NCBI RefSeq assembly: GCF_014699075.1
Contig: NZ_JACXAB010000004.1
Location: 248,001-312,000 of the forward strand
DNA: 64,000 nt
Direction: 5' to 3'
From: Microvirga sp.
GTDB taxonomy: Bacteria; Pseudomonadota; Alphaproteobacteria; Rhizobiales; Beijerinckiaceae
Shown here: positions 50,593 to 58,654 of the stretch, in pieces
Layout: each line of letters opens with the position of its first letter
Position numbering within the stretch: the first letter of the stretch is position 1
Position numbers and translations under genes: made by a program
Notes under the pieces: generated by a model
The model's input: the letters and a program-made list of their open reading frames with translations, nothing else
Database searches by the model: none
What the model was told of the DNA's origin: nothing

Positions 50593-51120
50593 CTACGATG
50601 AGGCACCCCTGACCGGTGTCCAGAGCCTTTGAAGCGACACTTCGATGTCGTCCTCTCCAAGCTCATGGCCGCGCGCAGGCCTGCCCGTTGGCATGAAGGG
50701 AGCAATGGTCGGCAGCTTCAAGGAGTTTTCAGCCTCGCCCTGCGCCGCTGCCTCCTTTGAGGGAGGGTCGATCAGTTCCCAACTGTCGAAGAGATCCATG
50801 GTCGAATGACCTGGCAGGTCAGGCCCGAGATAAGGAACGATCTCGATCCAGGGACGTCCATGAGGCCGAGGCGTAATCTTCGTCACGCGTCCGAAGAAGT
50901 TCGTCAGAGGACAGCGGACGAAATCGCCGGGTGCGGGCAGGCGTGTCCTTTCGCGCTCAAGTTCGGTCTCGGCTTCCTGAAGCTCTGTCTGCAACCGGGC
51001 AATCCGCGCCTCGAGTTCTTCGACGCGCTTCGTGCGGGAGCTCTCATGCTCCTGGGTCGATATTGAGACGAGCGCAAGGCTCCTGTCCGAACCGGTATCC
51101 ATTCCCGGGAATGCCCTCAT
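50593..51120 (-). CDS. Hypothetical coiled-coil protein upstream of the CDC48-type gene
   Basis: A 175-residue cytosolic protein I do not recognise. Residues about 25-60 form a coiled coil (RVEELEARIARLQTELQEAE), followed by a compact region with GDFVRCPLTNFFGRVTKITP and RPWIEIVPYLGPDLPG that looks beta-rich, and a Pro/Gly-rich end. The start at 51120 has a strong GGAGGG site; the frame opens 15 codons earlier without one. It lies 179 nt upstream of the CDC48-type gene on the same strand, so co-transcription is possible. A coiled coil plus small beta domain would suit an adaptor, which is speculation. Confidence 0.75.
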   Translation of the reverse strand: MRAFPGMDTGSDRSLALVSISTQEHESSRTKRVEELEARIARLQTELQEAETELERERTRLPAPGDFVRCPLTNFFGRVTKITPRPHGRPWIEIVPYLGPDLPGHSTMDLFDSWELIDPPSKEAAAQGEAENSLKLPTIAPFMPTGRPARGHELGEDDIEVSLQRLWTPVRGASS

Positions 51121-51252
51121 GCTGGGCCCTCCAATCCTCCACAGGATTTTGGTGCGTTCCGGCATCGGAACAAGACGCGCAGAAGGCTGAGCGGGAACTT
51201 AAGCTCGGCGCATGAGGGTTATAGAACTGACAGGCGAAAAATTGGAGTTGTG

Positions 51253-51993
51253 ATGAACCTTCGGAGCCGCAGGGCAGGGCGAGTGAGCGGCAACATGGTT
51301 CTGCTGCTGATGCTGGCATCCGCTGCCTGGGCACAGGCGCCAACAGCGCCCCTGCCGCCGCCGCGCCCCGACCGGCCGGAAACGCCCGCTTCCGAACCCC
51401 GATCCGAAAGCCCACCTGCTGCCGATACGCCTGTCGAAAAGACGGAGTCCGACGACAACGCCCACAGCGCCTGTCTCGACAGGCTCACCAAGCTGGGATT
51501 GCGGTTCGAGAAGCGGCCTCCTGTGCAGGAGGGACGGTGCAGTGTCGAGAACCCCGTCCTCCTGTCATCCCTGCCCGATGGCATCGAGATTGCTCCGGCG
51601 TCGCTCATGGCGTGCCCAGTGGCCGAGAGCCTTGCGCGCTGGATGAGCGAGGTGGTTGCTCCCGAGGCCGAGCGGCAGTTCCAGAGTGCGCCGACGAAGC
51701 TTCTGATCGGAACATCCTATCAATGCCGTGACCAGCGCAACGGAGCCAAGCTCAGCGAGCATGCACTCGGCAACGGGGTCGATGTCATGGGCTTCGAGTT
51801 CGCCAAGCGCCCGCCGCTGTCGATTGCCGCGCAGTCCGAGAGCTCGCCGGAAGCGACTTTTCAGTCTGCCATCCAGAAGGCCGCCTGTCCCATCTTCAAC
51901 ACGGTGCTCGGCCCGGGCTCGGACGCGGCCCACGGCGATCACCTTCACCTCGACCTGCGCGAACGCAAGGGGGACTACAGGATCTGCCAGTAG
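51253..51993 (+). CDS. Extensin-like C-terminal domain protein (exported)
   Basis: A 246-residue periplasmic protein. A signal peptide (MVLLLMLASAAWAQ) is followed by a Pro-rich linker (residues about 30-70) and the extensin-like C domain: CSVENPVLLSS, TSYQCRDQRNGAKLSEHALG, VDVMGFEF and HGDHLHLDLRERKGDYRICQ. The His and Asp residues in SEHALGNGVDV and HGDHLHLD resemble metal ligands of D-Ala-D-Ala carboxypeptidase-like enzymes, which is the suspected fold. The Cys pairs suggest disulfides. GGAG lies 5 nt before the ATG at 51253. It is followed by an L,D-transpeptidase gene, so both probably act on the cell wall. Confidence 0.88.
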   Translation: MNLRSRRAGRVSGNMVLLLMLASAAWAQAPTAPLPPPRPDRPETPASEPRSESPPAADTPVEKTESDDNAHSACLDRLTKLGLRFEKRPPVQEGRCSVENPVLLSSLPDGIEIAPASLMACPVAESLARWMSEVVAPEAERQFQSAPTKLLIGTSYQCRDQRNGAKLSEHALGNGVDVMGFEFAKRPPLSIAAQSESSPEATFQSAIQKAACPIFNTVLGPGSDAAHGDHLHLDLRERKGDYRICQ

Positions 51994-52056
51994 ATTGCGG
52001 GAACAGGGAGGCGTTCCCCGGCTTTGTCGTTCATGACATTGCTTGTGGAGTCTCTC

Positions 52057-53043
52057 ATGAAGTCGACAGCCTATGCTGCTTTTGGGGTCCTGTGCTTCCT
52101 TGGTCCTGCACTGGCCGCGCCTCAAGATCTCAAACCGGAAGCGGTGAACGGCGCCGAGTGGGGAGCCAAGAGCGGCAAGGGCAAGGAGATCGATCCGGTT
52201 CTAATCAAGGCCCAGGTCCTGCTCGACCGGGCCCGCTTCTCGCCCGGCGTCATCGACGGGCACAACGGCGAGAACCTTCAGAACGCGCTCAAAATCTTTG
52301 AGAAGACCCATGAACTCAAACCGGACGGAGCGCTCGACGAGGAAGTCTGGAAAAAGCTCGCGGAAACATCGGCTGAGCCGGTGCTGAGCGAATACACGAT
52401 CACCGACGAGGACGTGAAAGGCCCCTTCGTCGAAATCCCGGACAAACTGGAAGATCAGGCGAAGCTGGACCGGCTCGCCTATTCCAGTCCAGCGGAGCTT
52501 CTGGCCGAGAAATTCCACATGGATGTCGACCTGCTCAAGGCTTTGAACCCCGACAAGGCTTTCGACAAGGCCGGCACGAATGTTGTTGTCGCCAGTGTGG
52601 ACGCGAAGGCCGATCCCGGGAAAAAGGAGAAGGTGGCCAAAATCCAGATCGTCAAAAGCGAGAAGGTCTTGCGCGCCCTGGGCAAGGACGGTGCCGTAAT
52701 GGCGGTTTATCCTGCTTCCATCGGCAGCGAGGAGAAGCCGGCGCCCAGCGGCTCCCATACCGTCCGGGCTGTCGCAAAGAATCCGAACTACACCTACAAC
52801 CCGGATTATGCCTTCAAAGGCGTGAAGGCGAAGGAGAAGTTCGAGATCAAGCCGGGACCCAACAATCCTGTCGGCAGCACCTGGATCGATCTGTCGGTCG
52901 AGTCCTTCGGCATCCACGGCACGCCCGAACCTGAGAAGGTCGGCAAGGCCTACTCCCAAGGGTGCGTGCGGCTGACGAACTGGGACGTGCAGGAACTGGC
53001 CGGGATGGTCGAGAAGGGCACCCCGGTGGAGTTCGTAGACTAA
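52057..53043 (+). CDS. L,D-transpeptidase with peptidoglycan-binding domain
   Basis: A 328-residue periplasmic enzyme of the YkuD family that makes 3-3 crosslinks in peptidoglycan or attaches proteins to it. The signal peptide covers residues 1-21 (FGVLCFLGPALA). A PG_binding_1-like domain follows at about 38-105 (GVIDGHNGENLQNALKIF), then the catalytic domain at about 195-325 with His287 in FGIHGTPEP and Cys303 in SQGCVRLTN. The start at 52057 has GGAG 6 nt upstream; the frame's earlier start would push the signal peptide inward. It lies 63 nt after the extensin-like gene. Several L,D-transpeptidases per genome are usual in this order, where polar growth depends on them. Confidence 0.93.
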   Translation: MKSTAYAAFGVLCFLGPALAAPQDLKPEAVNGAEWGAKSGKGKEIDPVLIKAQVLLDRARFSPGVIDGHNGENLQNALKIFEKTHELKPDGALDEEVWKKLAETSAEPVLSEYTITDEDVKGPFVEIPDKLEDQAKLDRLAYSSPAELLAEKFHMDVDLLKALNPDKAFDKAGTNVVVASVDAKADPGKKEKVAKIQIVKSEKVLRALGKDGAVMAVYPASIGSEEKPAPSGSHTVRAVAKNPNYTYNPDYAFKGVKAKEKFEIKPGPNNPVGSTWIDLSVESFGIHGTPEPEKVGKAYSQGCVRLTNWDVQELAGMVEKGTPVEFVD

Positions 53044-53068
53044 CCTGGCATCTGAAGGCGCAAGAACA

Positions 53069-53344
53069 TCAATCGTCGTTGGCGGAGTTGAGCTGGTCTG
53101 GTTTCATGCCTTCATCCACCTCGGAATCGTGGGCCTGGACCAGCCACTCAAGCTGTTCCTGGACGAAGTCGGGATCGCTGTGAAAACGCATCGCGCAGGC
53201 CACGAGAAAGATGGCGATCTCCGGCAGGTCGCTGTCACCCATATCCGGAAGGATCAGCTCAAGATCCGTCATGTTGCCGGAGGTCAGGATGGCGGCCTCG
53301 GTTGGAGGAATAACGGTTCCGCCGTTATCAGAATCTTGAGCCAT
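53069..53344 (-). CDS. Small acidic hypothetical protein
   Basis: A 91-residue cytosolic protein that I do not recognise. It is acidic, with a central hydrophobic helix around LPEIAIFLVACAMRF and a C-terminal half rich in Glu, Asp and Gln (DPDFVQEQLEWLVQAHDSE). The ATG at 53344 has an AGGGA site; an ATG 13 codons earlier is also possible. Codon use looks like its neighbours. It is convergent with the L,D-transpeptidase gene, 25 nt apart, and I cannot infer a role. Confidence 0.6.
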   Translation of the reverse strand: MAQDSDNGGTVIPPTEAAILTSGNMTDLELILPDMGDSDLPEIAIFLVACAMRFHSDPDFVQEQLEWLVQAHDSEVDEGMKPDQLNSANDD

Positions 53345-53472
53345 GGAGTTGTCCCTGAGCCTTCCCGTTTCATTGTTGGGCATCTTGCTGATCTTACTGC
53401 CTCGTGTGTTGTTCTAAGGCGTGTCTCCGCGAGGTAAAGGCCCAGGGCAGGGGTGTGTTACATAAGCAGAAA

Positions 53473-53498
53473 CCCTGCGGCAGAGGACTGCCGCAGGG
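53473..53498 (-). terminator. Hairpin terminator after the BA14K-family gene
   Basis: Perfect 11-bp arms CCCTGCGGCAG / CTGCCGCAGGG with a 4-nt loop. On the minus strand it is followed by TTTCTG, a weak U tract. Confidence 0.7.
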
Positions 53499-53524
53499 CT
53501 TGAGAAGAGATGTCCAGCAGAGAA

Positions 53525-53932
53525 TTACGGATAAGTGCAGACGTACCGCATTCCGTTAGACGCGAGGAATGTTCCGCTCGCAGGGTCGTAGGACCGGTAC
53601 TTGCGGGCGCAGTAAGCTGCAACCTGCGGATCGACAATGCCGGGCGGCTGCGGAGCAGCAGGCTGAGCTTGGCTGGCGATCGCGCCGGCGATCAGGGCGC
53701 CGGCAGCAAGGCCAGCGACACCCGCCGCAACGGCAGCGCCATTGTCCCGGCGATAGTAGTACCGGTCACGGTAATAGGGGCGATACCCGCGCCGATAATA
53801 CTGGGCATAGCTCTCGTTCGGGTAGGCTTGCTCGACCTGGGGAAGGGGACGGGCTTGAACGGGGCTTGCACTGGCCGGGAGGGCAGGGGCCAACATGGCC
53901 ACGCCAACCAGGGCCATCATGAACTTACGCAT
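53525..53932 (-). CDS. BA14K-family exported protein
   Basis: A 135-residue exported protein related to the Brucella BA14K immunoreactive, lectin-like protein. The signal peptide (MMALVGVAMLAPALPASA) precedes a Tyr/Arg-rich stretch (YYRRGYRPYYRDRYYYRR), a glycine/alanine hydrophobic segment (AAGVAGLAAGALIAGAIA) and the BA14K hallmark YCARKYRSYDPASGTF followed by NGMRYVC near the C-terminus. Two cysteines flank that motif. AGGAGATAAC stands before the ATG at 53932; the frame's 12 extra upstream codons are not used. The family is specific to Hyphomicrobiales and supports the assignment of this window. Confidence 0.92.
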   Translation of the reverse strand: MRKFMMALVGVAMLAPALPASASPVQARPLPQVEQAYPNESYAQYYRRGYRPYYRDRYYYRRDNGAAVAAGVAGLAAGALIAGAIASQAQPAAPQPPGIVDPQVAAYCARKYRSYDPASGTFLASNGMRYVCTYP

Positions 53933-54101
53933 AGTTATCTCCTGTTGGGCTCGATCAGCCGACAGCAATCCTCTATTGATTTGACCTGATTATAACTTCT
54001 GCGGCCAAGCTTGCAAAGCTGGATATGCGGACTACCGGTGCCAGCTTAATTCAACCTGCCTGGCTTTGCTTCTCACGGATGCAAATTTTGAAGGAGGATT
54101 G

Positions 54102-54188
54102 GTGAAACCCTCAGTATTATTGTCAATGTTGCACTCGAATATGCAAGCTTACTTTGGAATATTAACAAATTCACTCGAAATGTATTAA
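54102..54188 (+). CDS. Candidate small ORF, 28 codons
   Basis: A short frame with a GTG start preceded by a near-consensus ribosome site (AAGGAGG, about 4 nt spacing) and closed by TAA. The peptide begins MKPSVLLSMLHS and has no feature I recognise. Base composition is AT-rich, unlike most genes here. The rest of the roughly 380-nt gap between the BA14K gene and the next gene holds AT-rich DNA, an inverted repeat CACTCG / CGAGTG near 54172-54194, and a consensus TATAAT at 54286-54291. It could be a leader peptide or chance. Confidence 0.3.
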   Translation: MKPSVLLSMLHSNMQAYFGILTNSLEMY

Positions 54189-54311
54189 CGAGTGAGTAGT
54201 ATTCATCAAAGTCACGCCCCGCGCCTTTTCTCCTTGATCCTTCTAGATTTTTTCGACGAAATCGGAGAAGATGAGGCCGTTATATTATAATCTGTCGCTG
54301 AATGGGAACTG

Positions 54312-54818
54312 ATGCGTCCACTCATCGGGCTTCTATCTTTTGCAATAGCCATGGGCATGAGCGGTCTGTCTTCCGCGACAGAGCCGTTGCCGTTGCCCAA
54401 GGGGCCCGTCGTGCTGACCGTGTCCGGCAAGATCGAGCAGACCAACGGCAACGGCGTTGCCTTGTTCGACTTGGAAACGCTGGAGGGGCTCGGCAAGGCA
54501 TCTTTTGCTACACGATCTGAGGTGTCCGAGGTGCCCCAGTTTTTCGAGGGGGTCCCCCTTCGCGCGTTGCTGGAAAGGATTGGATTCCAGGGCAAGAGCT
54601 TGAGAGCATCGGCCCTAAACGACTATGCCGCGGTCATTCCCGTGGAGGACCTTAAATTCGAGCCCATCCTCGCGACGAAGGTGGATGGCCGAATGCTGAC
54701 GATCCGCGACAAGGGACCGTTATGGATCGTTTATCCGAGGGATGCTCACAAAGTTCTTCAGGACGCCAGATATGATTACCGTTGGGTTTGGCAGCTCAAC
54801 AAGATTCATGTCGAGTAG
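54312..54818 (+). CDS. Exported SUOX-fold (oxidoreductase molybdopterin-binding-like) protein without cysteines
   Basis: A 168-residue periplasmic protein. A signal peptide covers about residues 1-22 (LLSFAIAMGMSGLSSA). The mature part resembles the small oxidoreductase-molybdopterin-binding domain: LTVSGKIEQTNG, FFEGVPLRALLERIG, ALNDYAAVIPVEDL, and PLWIVYPRD followed by YRWVWQLNKIHV. It has no cysteine at all, so the thiolate that binds molybdenum in sulfite oxidase is absent and the protein cannot be a normal Mo enzyme. It starts 20 nt after a TATAAT box and ends 2 nt before a histidine kinase gene. A role as periplasmic sensor or ligand-binding partner of that kinase is the best inference. 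Confidence 0.85.
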   Translation: MRPLIGLLSFAIAMGMSGLSSATEPLPLPKGPVVLTVSGKIEQTNGNGVALFDLETLEGLGKASFATRSEVSEVPQFFEGVPLRALLERIGFQGKSLRASALNDYAAVIPVEDLKFEPILATKVDGRMLTIRDKGPLWIVYPRDAHKVLQDARYDYRWVWQLNKIHVE

Positions 54819-54820
54819 TC

Positions 54821-56965
54821 ATGCGGTTCAGCTTACATAACTACAAGGCGGCATTGGTCACGCTTCTTGCAACCGCAAGCCTGATCGTGTGCCTTGGCTT
54901 TACCGTCGCGCGCCTGTTCGAGATGGAGCACAAGTTTCGGAACGATGGCTCCTTCACAACGCTTTGGTTTGTCACCCAGGCTCAATTCGAGGCTTCCGTT
55001 TTTGCCGAGACATTGACCCGTGCGGCTGCAAACGAAGGTTTCAACACGCCGGAGCAGCAGCCGGGCTTTCGAAGCAGCATCCTGATCAGCCGGTTGTCGG
55101 TTTTGCTCGAAGGGCGCCAGGGCAAGCTGATGGACGATGTTGGCGTTACACCAGACATCAAGCAGGCCTACACCCAGCTCACAACGGCGGAGCCGCTGCT
55201 TCGGGATGGGACCAACGCCCAAGCTGCGGTGAAGCTTCGCGAGCAGATGAAGCAGCTCGCATCCCGGCTGAGGGACGCTGCCAATCGAATGGTCACGTCA
55301 AGCCACGATCAGACTGCCTTGGAGCGATCCGGCTATCTGCAGGTGATGTTCGAAGGCTTTGCCTTCCTGATGGGCATTGTTCTAAGCGCTGCCTTCCTTC
55401 TTATTCGCCTTTTCAAGGGCGTCCAGGAGGCGAGCCAGGCCAAGCAGCTGCTCAAGCAGGAGCAGGAGTTGTCAGACCTGGTGATCAACAACATCAGCAA
55501 CCAGGGCATCATCATGTTCGACAGCCGGCTCCGGTGCCTGCTGTGGAATCCGGGCATGGAGGACTTGCTGAATGTCAAGCCGGACCAGGCGATCGGCCAG
55601 CGTATGGAGAATCTGGACCGGTTGTTCAGCAAGCCCGAAATCGTCGCTGCCCTGACTCAGGCTACCGAAGGTGCCAGCTCGATCCTGGAGCACGAGGCTG
55701 CGACGTCGGAAGGTCACGAGCGCTGCCTGGAAATCAACAGCTTCCCCATCTTCATGGCTGAGCGGAAGCTGGGCATTGCCTTCCTCCGCGATGTGACCGA
55801 GCAGTGGCTTGCGCGCAAGCAGGCTGAGCGGCAGAACTTCGATCTCGAGATCAAGGTTCTCCAAAGAACCGCGGCCTTGCGTCAGGCCGAGCGCCGCCTG
55901 ATCGCAGCCATCAACTCCGCCTCCGAAGGCTTTGCGGCCTTCGATTGGACCGGCAAGCTGCTCTTCGCCAACGAGCAGATCTGGGCGGCGGCTCCCGTGT
56001 CCCTGTGGTGTGCCGAGGATATGAGCCTACCCGTGTTCTTGCGGTGCTTCGCCATGTGCGAGGGAGCCGATCTGCGCCTCGTGAAAGCCCAGGCACCGTT
56101 CGAGGAACTCGAATTCGATCTCCTGGTGAAGAAGGACACTTGGCACCGGCTCTCCCTCACGAAGGCCGATGGAGCCACGATCTTCGTCCGCCTGACCGAT
56201 ATCAGCGGCTACAAGCAGGTTGCGAAGGCCCTTGAGTCCGCGCTCGAGCGCGAGCGCGAGACGACGAACGCCTATCGCAGCTTCGTGTCGATGGTGTCTC
56301 ACCAGTTCCGGACACCGCTCGCCATCCTGGACTCAAGCGCGCAGCGCATCCTGCGACGCGGCGCGGCGCTGACCCAGGACGAACTCGTCACCCGGGTCCA
56401 GAAGATCCGCAATGCGGGAACCAGGCTGACGCGCCTAGTGGACAGCGTTCTGAATGCCGCCAAGCTCGATGCCGGAACGATCGAGCTGAATCCGGCATCC
56501 TACAACCTAGTCGATCTGGTCATGGACATCTGCGAGCGGCAGCGGGAGGTCAGCGATCAGGCCGATATTCGTTTCGACGTGCCGGATGCGCCTGTCCGCG
56601 TTTATTGCGACGGCATGCTGATCGAGCAGGTTGTGGTGAACCTTCTGTCCAACGCCATCAAGTATTCCGGAGCCTCGCCTGTCGTCGAGATCAAGATCTG
56701 GATGGATGGTTCCAGAGCCCATTGTTCCGTTCGCGACTGGGGCATCGGAATTCCGGCAGGCGAACTGCCGAAGATCTTTGAGCGCTTTTATCGCGCCAGC
56801 ACCGCCTCCGGTATTGCCGGCACCGGCATTGGCCTGAACTTCGCCCAGCGGATCATGCACCTCCATGGAGGCGAGATCCATGTTGAGAGCTACGAGGCGG
56901 CCGGCTCCCTGTTCACCTTCGACCTACCCATCGCCAATGCGGATCAAGCGCAGCAGGCTGCATGA
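54821..56965 (+). CDS. PAS-domain sensor histidine kinase
   Basis: A 714-residue membrane kinase. Helix 1 (about 9-31) and helix 2 (about 174-200) bound a periplasmic domain of about 140 residues with no recognised family. A coiled coil leads into two PAS-like domains (about 225-345, with IIMFDSRLRCLLWNPGMEDL; about 355-465, with FAAFDWTGKLLFANEQIW). His494 in MVSHQFRTPLAIL is the phosphorylation site, and the ATPase domain has NLLSNAIKYSG, VRDWGIGIP and GTGIGLNFAQR. It begins 2 nt after the SUOX-fold gene and is followed 12 nt later by the regulator gene. No receiver domain is fused. All three genes almost surely form one operon. Confidence 0.95.
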   Translation: MRFSLHNYKAALVTLLATASLIVCLGFTVARLFEMEHKFRNDGSFTTLWFVTQAQFEASVFAETLTRAAANEGFNTPEQQPGFRSSILISRLSVLLEGRQGKLMDDVGVTPDIKQAYTQLTTAEPLLRDGTNAQAAVKLREQMKQLASRLRDAANRMVTSSHDQTALERSGYLQVMFEGFAFLMGIVLSAAFLLIRLFKGVQEASQAKQLLKQEQELSDLVINNISNQGIIMFDSRLRCLLWNPGMEDLLNVKPDQAIGQRMENLDRLFSKPEIVAALTQATEGASSILEHEAATSEGHERCLEINSFPIFMAERKLGIAFLRDVTEQWLARKQAERQNFDLEIKVLQRTAALRQAERRLIAAINSASEGFAAFDWTGKLLFANEQIWAAAPVSLWCAEDMSLPVFLRCFAMCEGADLRLVKAQAPFEELEFDLLVKKDTWHRLSLTKADGATIFVRLTDISGYKQVAKALESALERERETTNAYRSFVSMVSHQFRTPLAILDSSAQRILRRGAALTQDELVTRVQKIRNAGTRLTRLVDSVLNAAKLDAGTIELNPASYNLVDLVMDICERQREVSDQADIRFDVPDAPVRVYCDGMLIEQVVVNLLSNAIKYSGASPVVEIKIWMDGSRAHCSVRDWGIGIPAGELPKIFERFYRASTASGIAGTGIGLNFAQRIMHLHGGEIHVESYEAAGSLFTFDLPIANADQAQQAA

Positions 56966-56977
56966 GTGACCACGATC

Positions 56978-58021
56978 ATGACAAAACAACAAACAATTCT
57001 CTGCGTTGAAGACGAAAACGATCTCCGGAGCGATATCGCCGAGGAACTGGAAGCCGCCAATTATCGCGTGCTGCAGGCAGCCAACGGCAGCGAGGCGCTG
57101 GCGCTTCTCGAAAAGCATCGTCCGGATCTGGTCCTGTGCGACATCACCATGCCGGGCCTTGGCGGCTACGATGTTCTCAAGGCCCTGCGCGAGCAGGGGA
57201 GCATGGTGGACGTTCCCTTCATCTTCCTCACGGCTCTCGCCGAGCGCAACGACGTCCTGACCGGAAAGCAGGCCGGAGCGGACGACTACCTGGTCAAGCC
57301 CATCGACTACGAGATCCTGCTCGCGACGGTCGCTGCCCGCCTCGATCAGGTGGCTCGGGTGCAGTCGAGCGCCGTTCATCGGGCTGAGGAATCCTGGCAG
57401 GAAATTCTCAAGGCCTCTCAGGGGCGCACCGTCGATGCTCTCTACAAGGCCACATTCGCTTTCGACCGCTTCCTTGTGGGCGTCGTGATCGTCAACGAGG
57501 CCGGCGAGGTTCGGGTGATGAACAAGGAGGCGCAGCGCATTCTCGCCGAGGACGATGGCTTGAGCGCATCGCAGGGCATCCTGAAAGGCTCCGTGGCCAA
57601 GCAGAACAGCAAGCTCTATTCAGCCATCGAGAAAGCCTTCGAGGAGGAAACCCTTGACGAAATCATCTCTTTCCCGCGCGTCTCGGGCGGACGGCCTTAT
57701 CTCGTGCTGATCCCAGGCCAGCGCTTCTCGCCCGAGGAGCGGCCCGAGGCTGTGGTGCTTCTCGTCATCGACACGGAGCAGCGCGCCAAGGTTTCCGGCG
57801 ACACGCTCGTCCGCCTGTACAACCTGACGCCATCCGAGACGCGCGTCGCGCTGATGCTGATCGACGGCAAGCGCCTGGACCAGATTGCAGAGGAACTCGA
57901 GGTGGCTCAGACCACCGTCGTGTTCCACCTCAAGAACCTGTTCCGCAAGACGGACACCAACCGGCAGGCGGATCTGGTGCGCGTGCTCCTCTCGGTGCCG
58001 CTGCGGACTGCGGCCGCCTGA
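56978..58021 (+). CDS. Response regulator, REC plus PAS-like plus LuxR-type HTH
   Basis: A 347-residue transcription regulator. The receiver domain covers residues 1-120, with Asp55 in LVLCDITMPG and Lys in DYLVKPID. A middle segment (about 145-265) begins FDRFLVGVVIVNEAGEVRVMN, like a PAS fold or the central domain of some LuxR-type regulators. The C-terminal LuxR-type helix-turn-helix lies at about 280-340 (LTPSETRVALMLIDGKRL, then HLKNLFRKTDTNRQADLV). I start at the ATG at 56978; a GTG four codons upstream overlaps the kinase end region. Pairing with the kinase is supported by spacing and order. The targets are unknown; I see no matched palindrome nearby. Confidence 0.93.
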   Translation: MTKQQTILCVEDENDLRSDIAEELEAANYRVLQAANGSEALALLEKHRPDLVLCDITMPGLGGYDVLKALREQGSMVDVPFIFLTALAERNDVLTGKQAGADDYLVKPIDYEILLATVAARLDQVARVQSSAVHRAEESWQEILKASQGRTVDALYKATFAFDRFLVGVVIVNEAGEVRVMNKEAQRILAEDDGLSASQGILKGSVAKQNSKLYSAIEKAFEEETLDEIISFPRVSGGRPYLVLIPGQRFSPEERPEAVVLLVIDTEQRAKVSGDTLVRLYNLTPSETRVALMLIDGKRLDQIAEELEVAQTTVVFHLKNLFRKTDTNRQADLVRVLLSVPLRTAAA

Positions 58022-58184
58022 TCGGTCGCTTAACTCGCGTTAAGAGGTTGCTCACCATTCCGGCAAGATCGGCCAAAACCCAAGCTTTGCCACAATCTGT
58101 TCAGCTTTCAGAGAGGTTTCGAACAGTATATCTCATGACATGAAGAGGGAGACATGGGGCCTCCCTTCTGTCGGGGTGTTGATC

Positions 58185-58550
58185 ATGAGGATCTTCCGTC
58201 TTGTTTCCGGCACGGCCGCTGCTCTGGCGCTGGTCTCCGGCCTGGCTGTTGCCGAACCGGCCGCAGCGCGTGATCGCCTGTCGCCTGGTGCCGCTGTGGC
58301 CCTCGGCGCGCTGGGCGGTCTTGCCGTAGGTGCTGCCGTTGGCGCCGCTGTGGCTCAGCCTCAGCCGCCCGTCGTTTATCGCGCGGCGCCTCCGCCACCG
58401 CCGGTCTATGTGGAGGAGCGTCGGGAGCCGGTTTACTATGAGCGTCCGGTCCGCGAGCGGGTCTATGTGGAGCAGTGCACAACCGAACGCTATCGCGAGT
58501 GGGTTCCTGGCTGGGGCTGGGAGCACCGCAGCCGCAGGGTTTGCCATTAA
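58185..58550 (+). CDS. Small exported glycine-zipper hypothetical protein
   Basis: A 121-residue exported protein of unknown role. The signal peptide (SGTAAALALVSGLAVAEPAAA) precedes a glycine-zipper hydrophobic run (AVALGALGGLAVGAAVGAAV), a Pro-rich stretch, and a charged aromatic tail with VYVEERREPVYYERPVRE and QCTTERYREWVPGWGWEH. Two Cys (QCTT and VCH) could pair. An ATG 15 codons earlier (58140) is possible, but the signal peptide reads better from 58185. Similar glycine-zipper proteins recur at 53525 and 60309. A strong terminator follows. Confidence 0.75.
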   Translation: MRIFRLVSGTAAALALVSGLAVAEPAAARDRLSPGAAVALGALGGLAVGAAVGAAVAQPQPPVVYRAAPPPPPVYVEERREPVYYERPVRERVYVEQCTTERYREWVPGWGWEHRSRRVCH

Positions 58551-58561
58551 AGCATCAGATC

Positions 58562-58587
58562 AGGCCCGCCTCCGAGCGGGCCTTTTC
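58562..58587 (+). terminator. Terminator after the glycine-zipper gene
   Basis: Eight-bp arms AGGCCCGC / GCGGGCCT with a 6-nt loop and TTTCTTT. Confidence 0.85.
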
Positions 58588-58654
58588 TTTGAAACGGTGG
58601 AGAACCGGGGTTTTGCTGCCGCGTTGATCGCATGAGAACCATGCGAGATTTGCC

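Noticed and set aside
49004..50632. 542-residue plus-strand frame over the CDC48-type gene
   Set aside because: It is the shadow of the ATPase gene; low-complexity Arg/His/Asp composition and no domain.
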